A stretch of DNA of 64,000 nt from Sapria himalayana (taxonomy: Eukaryota; Streptophyta; Magnoliopsida; Malpighiales; Rafflesiaceae): NCBI GenBank assembly GCA_029783825.1, contig JAREIK010002979.1, positions 359,929-423,928 of the forward strand, read 5' to 3'. Of this stretch, positions 38,010 to 48,925 are shown one piece after another; position 1 is the first letter of the stretch, and every line of letters begins with the position of its first letter. The notes under the pieces were generated by a model. That model had not been told where the DNA came from, did not search any database, and was given only the letters and a program-made list of their open reading frames with translations. A program made the position numbers and the translations under genes.

Positions 38010-39719
38010 TATATATATATGTACCAATTATATAAATATTTTAAACACAACATTATATCAGAGTCAAAAGTAAGGCAAGGAAGAAGATGAGCTCTGATTA
38101 TTTCTGTTCAAGTGAAAATGGAATCATAGACGATAAGATTAACTAGTTAATGCAGTGCAAGCCATTGAGTAGAACAAGAGGTATTTTTTTGTTTCTTCTT
38201 TATGCGTATCCGGTGTGTAGCATAAATCACGTTGTAATTTGTTTCAGATTTGTTAAGTTGGGGTTTGCATTTCATATCTGGTGGGGTTATGTAGGTTTGG
38301 TGATCATGAATATCACTAGGAAAAAATATGCTTGAATAATGCTCCTTCTTTTTAGTTTTCTTAGTTAAATTATGAGTCCTTATTCGACAGACTAATCGTT
38401 TGCATAATTAAAAGGTTTGAATATGTTGTTTTGGCCAATCATAGAGTCGGCAGAAAATAACAGCTAAGACCCTAGTGTTAGTTGTTATTTTTTGAGCCAC
38501 CACTATTAGTGTCACCATTACCACATTTCTGCTACTGACTCCCTTCTTAGTCAGTCAGTGCCGCTACCCTATTTGATCACTATAATTCTACCAGCACCTA
38601 TGCATCATAGTTTGTGTTAATGAGAGAAGGCATCCATAGTTTTTTTCCATTTTTAGGTTGTAATATTTGAAGCTATTGCTATTACTATATTTGTAGCAGA
38701 TATGATGACATTTTTTAGCAGCTATCGTAGTTCACTATTTCATTAAATTGTGCATGATGAACATCCTCCTCAGTTGGTTAAAGTATTATGTGATAAACTC
38801 AACTGGTGTAGAAGGGTACAACTCTTCCACTTATATGCGTTGCCTTCATGATTAGGATGATAAAATCAACTAAGAATGATGGAACCCTAAGCAAAGATGG
38901 CTAGTAATAGTGAATGAAATTGATCACTAAACCTTTAATGTGCGAGCCATCATGATCTTGATCTGCCATTATCATGAGATGACCATATCCTTTTGCTTTG
39001 ACACTATCATACTACTTATGCTGATGCAGCCCAAGAATCTTCTTGATGTTTTTAATTTTTTTGCATCTAACATAGTCATGGATTGGCCATCCTTCGCATC
39101 AACATCAATCACTTCTTCGGAAGGAATTGAGGTTAGAAACATAGAATCCACCTGCCATGCAGCCGAATTCATAAATATATACCTAATTGATGGAATCAGT
39201 AATGGGAAACCATGCCGGACTGAAGCCAAAATATTTCATGAGCTCTATATTTTATATAAATCGAATTTTTTTATGTATTTTCTGATCCTAATTGTTCAAA
39301 CCTAAAATGTATCATGAGTATCAAATATGATCTTTGATTCTAGTATCGTGCAAGTTCAATAAACTAAAAGATTTTTATCTCAGTAATGTTGATTTCTTCA
39401 TCCAGATTATGTACGGGTTAGTTCTAGAGCTGATGTACGAGAAGACCAAATACATGCTTTATTCTCACGATGTGTCATATGGCTCCGATGGTGGTCATCT
39501 ATCTGTTACTAGATTCTCTCTTGGTGATGATTCGAATAGCTATTGGGTAATTATTTTATTTCTTCAATGTTCTAAAATAGTCTGTTGGAAATTCAATATT
39601 TGTATTATGGATAAAATATTACACAATGAATGGTAAATGCTATATATGTGCTGCAAAACTACATAATTCTCTGAATCAGGATTCTTCATGCATATTGGTA
39701 AATGCTATATAAGTGATGG
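38010..39719. other. Unique stretch between two CACTA ends with exon-like ORFs
   Basis: This part is less repetitive than its surroundings. It holds the SDF2-like exon (39406-39546) and an open frame at 38940-39305 on the plus strand (121 codons, with NIVMDWPSF and GKPCRTEAKIFHEL) that overlaps an 85-codon minus-strand frame. I do not recognise the latter and cannot decide its strand. A frame near 38090 (MSSDYFCSSENG) is interrupted by a stop. A short CCACTA-type triplet run lies near 38495-38575. Captured host DNA is the likely source. Confidence 0.5.
39406..39546 (+). pseudogene. Captured exon of an SDF2-like (MIR domain) gene
   Basis: The 47-codon exon is bounded by an acceptor (TTCATCCAG) and a GTAATT donor. 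It encodes MYGLVLELMYEKTKYMLYSH followed by DVSYGSDGGH and DDSNSYW. This aligns along its length with the first MIR repeat of plant stromal-cell-derived-factor-2-like protein, an ER glycoprotein quality-control factor (family pattern YGTVIKLMHEKTK, HSHDVPYGSGSGQQSV, SNSYW). No other SDF2 exon was seen, so it is a fragment. Intact splice borders and an open frame suggest recent capture or splicing into element transcripts; the second point is inference. Confidence 0.78.
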
Positions 39720-40087
39720 TCATATATATAATTTTGCTAAATTATATGTTTTTATTCAATTTAATATAAAAATTTAAAAATATGTAATTAAATATTTTGT
39801 AAAAAAATAAAATTGTGAAAATAGCTTTGGAATAAAAATTGGAAGTGAATTTTCCATAGCAAATTTAGCTAGAAAATTTTCTATACATTTTCAATCGAAA
39901 AATATTAATTACTATTCTTAATTACAATCAAAAATAGCATGGGAAAAATTATAATTAGCTATGGAATTTTCGTCATTAAAAAATTTGCTAGGGATTTTTC
40001 GCGTTAATATTTTATGAAGAGCACTTTAGATTGGGATAATTATCATCAATAATTTGTTGATATTCTATTTTAGCGATGGGAAAATCT
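39720..40087 (-). repeat. Inverted CACTA left end, terminus replaced by GATA array
   Basis: It shares the ordered blocks of 37450-37975: AT-rich run, AGCTAGAAAATTTTC, TTTGCTAGGGATTTTTCGCG, GAGCACTTTAGATTGGGATAA and TTTTAGCGATGGGAA. Homology stops at about 40087, roughly 45 bp short of the expected terminus, and TAGA units follow directly. Confidence 0.75.
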
Positions 40088-40763
40088 TATATAGATAGAT
40101 TGATAGATCAAAAGATATTTACATAAATAGATAGATAGACTGATAGATAGATAGATAGATAGATTGATAGATATATAGATAGATATATAGATATATAGAT
40201 AGACAAATAGATAGACATATAGATAGAAAAATATATGATAGATAGATAGATAGATAGATACAAATAGATATATAGATAGATAAATAGATGGATAGATTGA
40301 TAGATAGATAGATTGATAGGTAGATTGATAAAAATATTAATAGACATATTGAGAGATAGTTAGGTATATAGTTAGATAGAGAGATGGATAGACAAATAGA
40401 TACACATATAGATAGATAAAAAGATAGACAGATAGATAATCATATAAATAGACAGATAAATAGACAAATAGATATATAGATAGATAGAGAGGTAGATAGA
40501 TAGATAGATAGGCAGAGAGACAGAAAGACAAATAGATAGATAGATTTATAGACAGATTGATACACAGAGTGATAGATATATTGATAGACAGATTGAAAAT
40601 TAGAAAGATAAATAGAAAGATAGGCATATTCATAGAGAGATAGGTAGACATATACATAGAAAGATACATAGATTGTTTGATAGATAGATAGACACAATGA
40701 TAGGAAATTTGATATAAAGATTGATAGAGAGATTGATAGATAGATAGATAGGTAGATAGATAG

Positions 40764-40799
<36 letters not shown>

Positions 40800-41422
40800 A
40801 TAGATAGATAGATATATGAATAGATCGACAGACAGATAGATAGATAAATAAATAGATAGGTAGGTAGGTAGGTAGGTAGATAGACAGATAGAAAAACATA
40901 TAAATTGACATATAAATATATATTAGATAGAGAAATAGATAGATAGATACATAGATATATAGATATATAGATATATAGATATATAGATTTATAGATAGAC
41001 AAATTGAAACATAGAAAGATAGCTAGTTAGATCAACATATAGATAGACCGATAGATTGCCAGATAGATATAGATAGATAGATAGATAGACAGATAGATAG
41101 TTAGTTATTTAGATAGATAGATTATATAAAAAAATATATAGACAAATATATAGATAGATTGATAGACATATAGCTATATAGATAGATAGACAGATAAATA
41201 TATAGATAGATAGAGAAATATATAGAAAAAATGATTGATAGTTAGATAGATTGATATATAGACATATTGATAGATAGATTGATAGACATTGATAGGCAGA
41301 TAGATAGTTGATAGATAGATATATTGATAGAAAGATAGATACACATAGATAAACATATAAATATAAAAATAAATAGAGAGATAGATAAATAGATAGATAC
41401 TGAGATTGATAGATAGACAAAT

Positions 41423-41453
<31 letters not shown>

Positions 41454-43660
41454 CATATAGATAGACAAATAGATTGGTAGGTAGATAGATAGGTCGATAG
41501 ATAGATAGATAGGTCGATAGATAGATAGATAGACATGTAGATAGAAAGACAGGCAAATAGACAGACAAAAAGATAGACACATAGTTAGACAAAAAAGATA
41601 GACAGACAAATAGACAGAAAGATAGACATGTAGATAGAAAGACTAATAAATTGATAGATAAATAGATAAATAGATAGACACATTGATAGACAAACAGATA
41701 GACAGATATACAAATAGATAGACATATAGATAGAAAGACAAATTGACAAATTGATGATAGAGTGATAGAAAAACATATAGACAGATAGATATATATAGAT
41801 AAATAGAAAGATAGATGGACAGATAGATATATATATAGACAGATATATAGATAGATACACAGATAGATAGATAGAATGATAGATAGATATATAGATGTAT
41901 AGATAGATAGATAGATAAATTTATAGATAGGTTGATAGACAAATAGTTAGAAGGACTAATAGATAGATAGATAGACAAATATATAGACATATTGATAGAC
42001 AATTAGTTAGACTGATAGATATACAATTAGTTAGATTTATCAATAGATAGACATATAGATAGATTAGTAGATAAATATATATTTAGATGGTTAAATAGAT
42101 ACATGGATAGTCAAATCGATAGACATATATTTTGACATATAGATAAAGAGATAGATAGATAGATAGATAAATAGATAAATAGACATATAGTTAGTCAGAT
42201 AGATCGATGGATAGATAGACGGATATATAAATAGATAGATAGACAGAAATATACACAGATAGATTAATTTTCAGATAGATAGATACACAGATAGGCAGCT
42301 ATATAGAAAAATAGAGAGACTAATATATTGTAAGATTGATTGATAGATTCATACATAGATTAATAATTAGATTGATATAGAGATTGATAGGCATCTTGTA
42401 GACATAATTATAGACATATTGATAGACATATTTATAATCATATTGTATATATCTATCTATACAATATATGTCTATCTATCTATGTATATATGTCTATGTG
42501 TCAATCTATCTATCTATCTATATATACATCTAACTATCTAACTATCTTTCTGTCTATAAATCTATCAGCCTTTCAGTCATTCTACCTATATATATATATA
42601 TATCTATCTGACAATCTAATTATTTGTCTAATTCATTATATGTTATCTAACTTTATTTGTAACTAATTAACTAACTATCTTTCTATCTATCTTAGTGACT
42701 ATCTTTTAATCTATCTATCTATCTATCTAATTGTCTAAATATCTTTCTATGTATTAAAATTTCAATAAATCTATATATTTTTCTATCTCTCTAAATATCT
42801 ATGTAGCTATCTATCTATCTGTTTATTGCTCTATCTTTTATATATCTATCTATCTATATATAGTCTTAATTATATATCTAACTATTTATTTGTCTATTAG
42901 TCTATTAGTCTATCAATCAAAATGTCTAATCTATATGTCTATCTATTTATCTATGTGTTTATGTAACTATTTTCTATTTTTCTAACTATCTATATGGCTA
43001 TCTATTAATCTATGTATATGACTATCTGACTATTTGTCTATCAATCTATCTATTTTTAAAACTATCTAACTATGTATCTATTTATATGTCAATCTATCTA
43101 TATTTCTATCTGTCTTTCTTTCTATTAGTTTATCTATCTCTTTATCTATCTATATTTTTGTTAATCTATTTATCTATATATTTATTTTTCTATCTAACTA
43201 TATATCTATCTTTCTAACTAATTTTCTTTCCAGCTAGTTATCTATCTGTCTAGTTATCTCTTTTGTCTATCGGTCTATCTATCTAACTATCTGTCTATTT
43301 GTATATTTAAATATATGTATATCTATCTATCTATATATTTGTCTATCAATCTATCAATATATATTTGTCTATCTTAGAATCTATATATCTAGCTATCTTT
43401 CTATCTATCTATCTGTCTATAAATCTATCTTTCTATCTATCTATTTGTTTATCTTTATATTTATCTATTTCTCTAATTGTCTATCTCTCTATCTACTTAT
43501 ATATCTATTTGTCTATCTATATGACTATCTCTCTTTGTATCTATTAAGCTATCTCTATCTATGTGTCTATGTTTTTAAGTTTCTATGTGTCTATGTGTTT
43601 GTCTCTATGTGTCAATGTATCTATGTGCTATTGTGTCTATGTGTCTATGTATCTATGTAT

Positions 43661-43692
<32 letters not shown>

Positions 43693-44928
43693 TTGTCTAT
43701 TTGTCTCTCTATCTAGATTTGTATCTGTCTATTTGTCTATCTATTAAATTATCTATCTATTTTTTCACTATCTTTTTATTCATCTATTAAACTATCTATA
43801 TATCTATGTATCTATCTATATATCTATATGTCTATCTATCTAACTCTTTATCTATATATCTATCTTTCTATCTATCTTTGTATTTGTCTATATGTGTCTC
43901 TATTTATCTATATATCTATATTTTAATATATATGTCTATTATACTATGTAGAAATTTATCTATCTGTCTATCTTTTAATCAATCAATCAATCTGTCTAAC
44001 TATCTATTTGTTTATCTATCTACTTGTTTATCTTATTATCTATCTGTAAATTTACTATCTATCTAGTTGTCTATCTGACTATCTATTTATCTATGTATCT
44101 ATTTATTTATCTATATGCCTATCTAAATAGATATAAATTTATTTGATAGGTAGATAGATATAAAGATAAATTTATTAATCTTACTATCTATCTTATTATT
44201 TGACAGAGAGATAGATGTAAAGATAAATTTATTTGCTGATAGAAAAATAGACAGACAAATAATAGATTGATATACAGACAGATAGATAGATATATAGATA
44301 GATAGACAAATGGATAGACAAATAGATAGATTGATTTATCGATAGATAGATATACAAATAGATAGATAGATTCATTGATTGATTGATCGACAAATAGATA
44401 GATTGACAGGCACATAGATAGATTGATAGATAGACAAATAGATAGATAGATAGACAGATAGATAGATAGATATAAAGAATGACAGATAGAGAGACATAAT
44501 AATAGATAAATAGATAGATTGACAGATACATAGACAAATAGATAGATCAGAAAGATAGACAGATAAATAGACAGATAGATAAATAGATAAATAGAATAAT
44601 TGACAAATTTATTGACAGATTGATAGGCAGATAGATAGAGAGATAGATAAACAAATTTTTAGACAGATAAGTATATAAATATATAGAGACATAGATAGAT
44701 TGATAGATAGAAATATTGATAGACTGATAGATAGACAGATAGATAGACAGATTGATAAAAAGATTGATATACAGAATGATAGATAGTTTGATAGACAAAT
44801 TTATAGATAAATTGATAGATTCAGATATATCAATAGATTGATTGATTGATTGAAAAATATATAGATATTTAGATAGATAAATACATACACAGAGATATAA
44901 ACAAATATATAGATAGATAGAAAGATAT
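40088..44928. repeat. GATA/GACA array II, with an internal strand switch
   Basis: TAGA-type units on the plus strand run to about 42437 and from about 44130. Between them the polarity is reversed. A (TA)n block lies near 40768-40796, a GGTA run near 40859-40879 and a 24-bp duplication near 41485-41535. The array meets a CACTA terminus at 44929. Long minus-strand frames here are artefacts. Confidence 0.93.
42437..44130 (-). repeat. Inverted CTAT segment inside array II
   Basis: About 1.7 kb read as CTAT/CTGT on the plus strand, and the usual stop-free frames switch to the plus strand. The left switch point is a palindrome: an 8-bp perfect stem (42442-42449 with 42458-42465, loop TATCTATC), flanked by GATAGACATAT (42421-42431) and its complement (42466-42476). 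The right switch lies near 44125, beside short repeats of AGATAAATTTATT. Confidence 0.92.
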
Positions 44929-45041
44929 CACTAAAATAAAAATTACAAATAGCTTTTAAAATTTTCTAGCTAAATGGAGTTTTTCTATAGCTAAAGTGGA
45001 TATAAAGATGGATTAACAACGGAACCTTTCCTAATCTAAAG
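44929..45041 (+). repeat. CACTA left terminus and subterminal repeats (outer part)
   Basis: TTTTCTAGCTAAATGGAG and GGATTAACAACGGAACC match, in reverse complement, the inverted left end at 37880-37970. The hAT element interrupts the region after TCTAAAG; homology resumes at 48336 with TCCAAAGTGCTTG. Confidence 0.8.
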
Positions 45042-48000
45042 TAGAAGTGTCAAATGGGTCATGTTGGGCCTACTCGGCATAGTTTTTGGCGGCCCAACCA
45101 TGCTACCGTGCCGGGCTAGGCACGTCTACAGTAACTATGCCATGCCTGACCCTACATGGTTTATTAAAGCAAGGCTCAATATGCCTCGGTTGGCATGATC
45201 AGTTTTAGGTCGTGCCTAGTCAGGCCTGTATGAGGTGGTTTAAAAAAAGTTAATTTTTTTTTATTTTTTGTTTAGAATATTTATATAATTATAAAATATA
45301 AATTATATAATATTTAAAAATATTTAAATTGTAATTTGTAAATATTTGAATAGTGATAAAGTTTATTTTTTTATGTTGTTTGTTTTAATTATGTTTTAAT
45401 TAGATTATAATTTATTAGAATTATATTTTAGAATTTTTAATGAAATTATTAAAAAAAAAATAAAATAAACACAAAATTTACTTAACAAAAATAACAATGT
45501 CACACTCAATGACATGTGCCAAATGGCCAAACTAAACTAAATACAATTTAATTAAAAATAAGTACAAAACATCAAAATCAAAAATCAAAATCAAGCATAA
45601 CTCATAAGGAAAAGCATAACTGTAACAAAAGTATAGCTGTCGGCATGTCGCAATCCAGAAATCATCAACCGTCAAGCATCAAGTAGCAACCTCATCAATC
45701 ATCCATTCTCTTATCATTATCATCCTTGACCTCAATATCAATATCACTATCACATGGATCATCATCAGCAATCAACTCGCCCGCATTCATTGTAGTCCCA
45801 CTCCTAGTCCGAGCATGATCCTCGATGCTAAACATCGAATCCTCTCAATCCTTCATGCATACTAAAGCCTCAACAATATCTTGACATAATCTCCATCTTT
45901 TGTCCAAAATCACATTCACTACAATAGAAAAACTACGCTCTATGCTATGCTCGACACTGGATGAGTCAATAGATCCAGTGTTATCTTAGATAGCACGAGA
46001 AAGGTAGACTCATATGATTTCCATCACTATAATATATCAGGATTCTTAGTATCAGAATGTGATAGGATTTAGCAGTAATTGATATCTAAGTACCGAGACA
46101 GCTCGCTCCTATTTGATGGTCCACCTTGTCATTTCCCCCTAGCTAACTAAATGGAAAAAATCATCATCTCCGAATATGGTATCAATGTTCGTACTCATAG
46201 CCTTACTACTACTATCACCATATGTAGTATCATATTATGCGAAAAGGTTAGTCAACTTCTCGTGGATGAACCTTTCAGGCAAGTCTTCCAGGTTCATGCA
46301 CGAGGAAATGTAAGTCAAAATATTATCTACCTCTTCCACCTTAACCCTAAGGTCCATGCATGTAGTGAGATAATAAAGAGATGGAATGGTTTACCAGTAC
46401 TTTAAATACTTGGTTTCCATCTCTGTAACTATATGGCTAAGTTTCGGATCAGTTTGATACTTCCAAAACATGCTACTAATATTGCATATGCACCTGAGTG
46501 CACTGTAAGTCGTGGGAGTATAAACCAATGAACACATATTCATGTCATAAAAAATCTTTAGGAATTTCATAAATTAAATTTTTAAAGCCAAGTTAGTGTA
46601 GTCAATAAAAAGTTCATCACTCTTACTATTGACGTAGTATGATATCACGTATTTGTATCCAACACATGACACCAGCATTAGGTACGGGTAATTCAAACAA
46701 TATCTCACATCCGATTGGAATTTATTCTTCTTAAGATTCACAGACAAACAGAGACTACCGAGCTCCAATTGTTTGTGAGGCTTGCAAATATATTTTAGTG
46801 TGTTACATATGTTTTCCAAAGCAAGGAAACACACCTTCATCCCCACATGTAGAATCATGTTAACCACGAGACACATGCATCAGACGTAGAAAATCTCTTT
46901 TAATGGTGCGTCTATAATATTCCTAACAAACATGTAAATTACTACTCCATTATTAGATGCATTGTCGATTGTGATACTAAAAATTTTATTTTGAATTTTA
47001 TATTCTCTTAAGATTTTTATCATACACTCAAAAATGGCAGACCCATCATGAGGATGGAGAATCTCGGAGAATCCTAAATTTTTTTATTCACATGCCATTT
47101 AGAATCTACATAGTGGGCAGTGAGACATGCATAAGATGCATCATCGTGACTAGTCCAGATATCAGACATCACGGACATCACTCTACTATATACCATAAAT
47201 TCATTAATAACTCGCTATGGCATATGAAGGGGGTAAACTTTGAGACTGAACTAGATACAGTCTCAAAAAATGTAGAGCTAAGTTGGGTTTGCCTAAGATC
47301 TAATGTACCATGTGTTTTGGTGCATAATTCGGCATGCTTTTTAAGATGTCCAGTTCCAAACGCACTCTTACAAGTTAAAATTTTTTACAATATTAGTACA
47401 GTGCCATTTATTCTTCCTCACCCCTAATATTTTTTTATTTTATTATATTAAATTGAGTCCAAAATATAGAATTCCTCCTTTTTTTTTGTTTTTTAGATAT
47501 TTGGGCTGAGACGACGTGAGAAACCAAAGTTTCAGCAGCATCAGACTTTTGTGTAAGATTTTCATTTTCTAAATTTAAATTAATTTTATTAGTATTAGTA
47601 TTTGTCATTTTTTTTGGTTTTGTTAGACAAGAGGATAGCTTAAATAGTATAGAGAGAGAAAAAATAGAAATACCCATAAAGTAGTGTAAAGGAAAAGCAC
47701 GTGCATTAAAAATCTAACATCTAAAGTCCAATGCAAACACTAACTAAAGACGAGCCTAATTTGTGAGACTTAAAAAGCCGAGCCAAAATCCTGGGAAATA
47801 GAATTTTAGGAGAGAAGTTTGAAAGAGAGAGAATGTGAGATTTTATATTTTTGAAAAACATAAAAAATAGAGAGGGGTGGGGGGCTTTTATAGAAAAAAA
47901 TTTAGAATTTTTTTTAAGTATTTTTTTTGAATTTTTTAATAATTTTTTTGGGGCAGAATCATATGGGTCTTCGGATTCTGCCCCATAGCCATTGGAGGCA

Positions 48001-48335
48001 GAATCCTACAGCTAAATTTCAAATAATTTTTTTTAAAATATTTGAATTGTTGCCCGTAAGCCCGTAATAGGCCTTTGGGGTTGGGGTTAGTTTAGATTTG
48101 GGCCCGCCCAGTTTCTAGATCTTTCAGGCTAAGCCTCAACCCGACGGGGTAGTATGGTATTGGTACCTCAGATCGTACCGAGGTACTTAGCCAACTTTGC
48201 GATGGTACCGTGTAGGGCCAGGCACAGCATGAGGCCTGGTTCGACTCGGCATGACATGGCATGGGCATGGGCACGAGAAATTCCAGTGTCATTTCTGGCT
48301 AGGCATGGAAGGAATCAGCCCATTTGACACCTCTA
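45042..48335 (-). mobile_element. hAT element, 3.3 kb, with decayed transposase
   Basis: The terminal inverted repeats are TAGAAGTGTCAAATGGG (left) and TAGAGGTGTCAAATGGG (right, reverse complement). The 8-bp flanks ATCTAAAG (45034-45041) and ATCCAAAG (48336-48343) match at 7 of 8 positions. The subterminal regions are GC-rich with CATGCCGAG/GGCACG words. It holds a leftward transposase relic. It is inserted into the left subterminal region of the CACTA element, whose uninterrupted sequence can be read from the copy at 37890-37970. Confidence 0.93.
45830..47677 (-). pseudogene. hAT transposase, degenerate
   Basis: The N-terminal frame (47677-47435) is Asn/Lys-rich and ends with KKRRNSIFWTQF, the start of a BED zinc finger. 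A frameshift follows before KSAFGTGHLKKHAELC (about 47330-47370), which supplies the GT-HL-H-C pattern of BED fingers. The catalytic-domain motif SITIDNASNN lies near 46970. The frame 46876-46574 contains DVRYCLNYPYLML, the family's D-RWNS-YLML block. The C-terminal dimerisation region survives as ELSRYLD, WKSYES, LSKITLDLLTHPVSS (about 45960-46110) and, in another frame, DIVEALVCMKDWE. Stops and frameshifts make it inactive. An intact protein would cut the element ends. Confidence 0.88.
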
Positions 48336-48343
48336 ATCCAAAG

Positions 48344-48720
48344 TGCTTGTTGCAAAAATTAAAGAGTAAATATTTTTCCTATTAAAATTAGCAAGAGAAA
48401 ATTTCTTAGCTAAATTATCAAGGGAAAAATCTTTAGCTAAATTAGCGAGAAAAAAAATCTCTAGCTATTTTCATTCCAAAATTATTTTCACATTTTTAAT
48501 TTTTCACATAAAATTTAATTACATATTTTTATAAAAACATGAACTATAACCCATTGTTTATAATTAACAAAAAATAAAATCAATTAATAAAATATTTTTA
48601 TATAATTTGTTACATAGTTAAAATAGGAACCTAACAAAACTTGATTACATCTTATTCTTTATCAATGTATCTAATGACAGTGCATAAAGTATAATCTGTT
48701 TGTGAAATTTACGTTGCTTT
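48344..48720 (+). repeat. CACTA left-end region (inner part)
   Basis: TAGCAAGAGAAAATTTCTTAGC-type subterminal repeats lead into an AT-rich run and the landmark TCAATGTATCTAATGACAGTG, then CATAAAGTATAATCTG and TTGCTTTCTCGC. This parallels 17870-18110 and, inverted, 37250-37900. Confidence 0.8.
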
Positions 48721-48925
48721 CTCGCCCCCACCTCCTCAATATCTACTCACTACTCTAGCACCCGAGGATGTCCCTCCATGGCCATCACCTTTGCATCCTT
48801 TAGTTCAAGTCTATATTTCCTTTCCATCTCCAACTCCTTCTTCCTTTTATTTTCCAATGCACTTTTTGTATCTAGCTACTCTTCCAACAACACTTTTTTT
48901 AACCTTGTGATCAATTGCATGTATG
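48721..48925 (-). pseudogene. Coiled-coil coding fragment, origin unknown
   Basis: From 48920 leftward, the frame reads QLITRLKKVLLEE, one stop, then SALENKRKKELEMERKYRLE and LKDAKVMAMEGHPRVLE, before two stops. The heptad-like Lys/Glu pattern predicts a coiled coil. The single stop in an otherwise consistent frame suggests a decayed exon. I do not recognise the family; a captured host gene and a CACTA accessory protein are both possible. Confidence 0.45.

Larger units (their letters stand above)
10256..40087 (-). mobile_element. Outer CACTA nest, proposed inverted host element
   Basis: This non-GATA block lies between arrays I and II. Its left edge is homologous, in reverse complement, to the right-end region of the CACTA at 29.6-31.1 kb. 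Its right edge (39720-40087) is homologous, in reverse complement, to the left-end region of the CACTA starting at 44929. Both edges together fit one CACTA copy inserted in inverted orientation, with further elements nested inside. Both outer termini are truncated where they meet GATA sequence, by about 1.2 kb on the left and about 45 bp on the right. The edge homologies are seen directly. That they belong to one element is inference; independent truncated copies are the alternative. Confidence 0.5.

Noticed and set aside
40108..44798. YLSI-type frames in array II on both strands
   Set aside because: Same artefact; the frames change strand exactly where the repeat polarity flips.
46151..47427. 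Plus-strand frames in the 3.3-kb hAT element
   Set aside because: They run antisense to the transposase relic, whose motifs are all on the minus strand.
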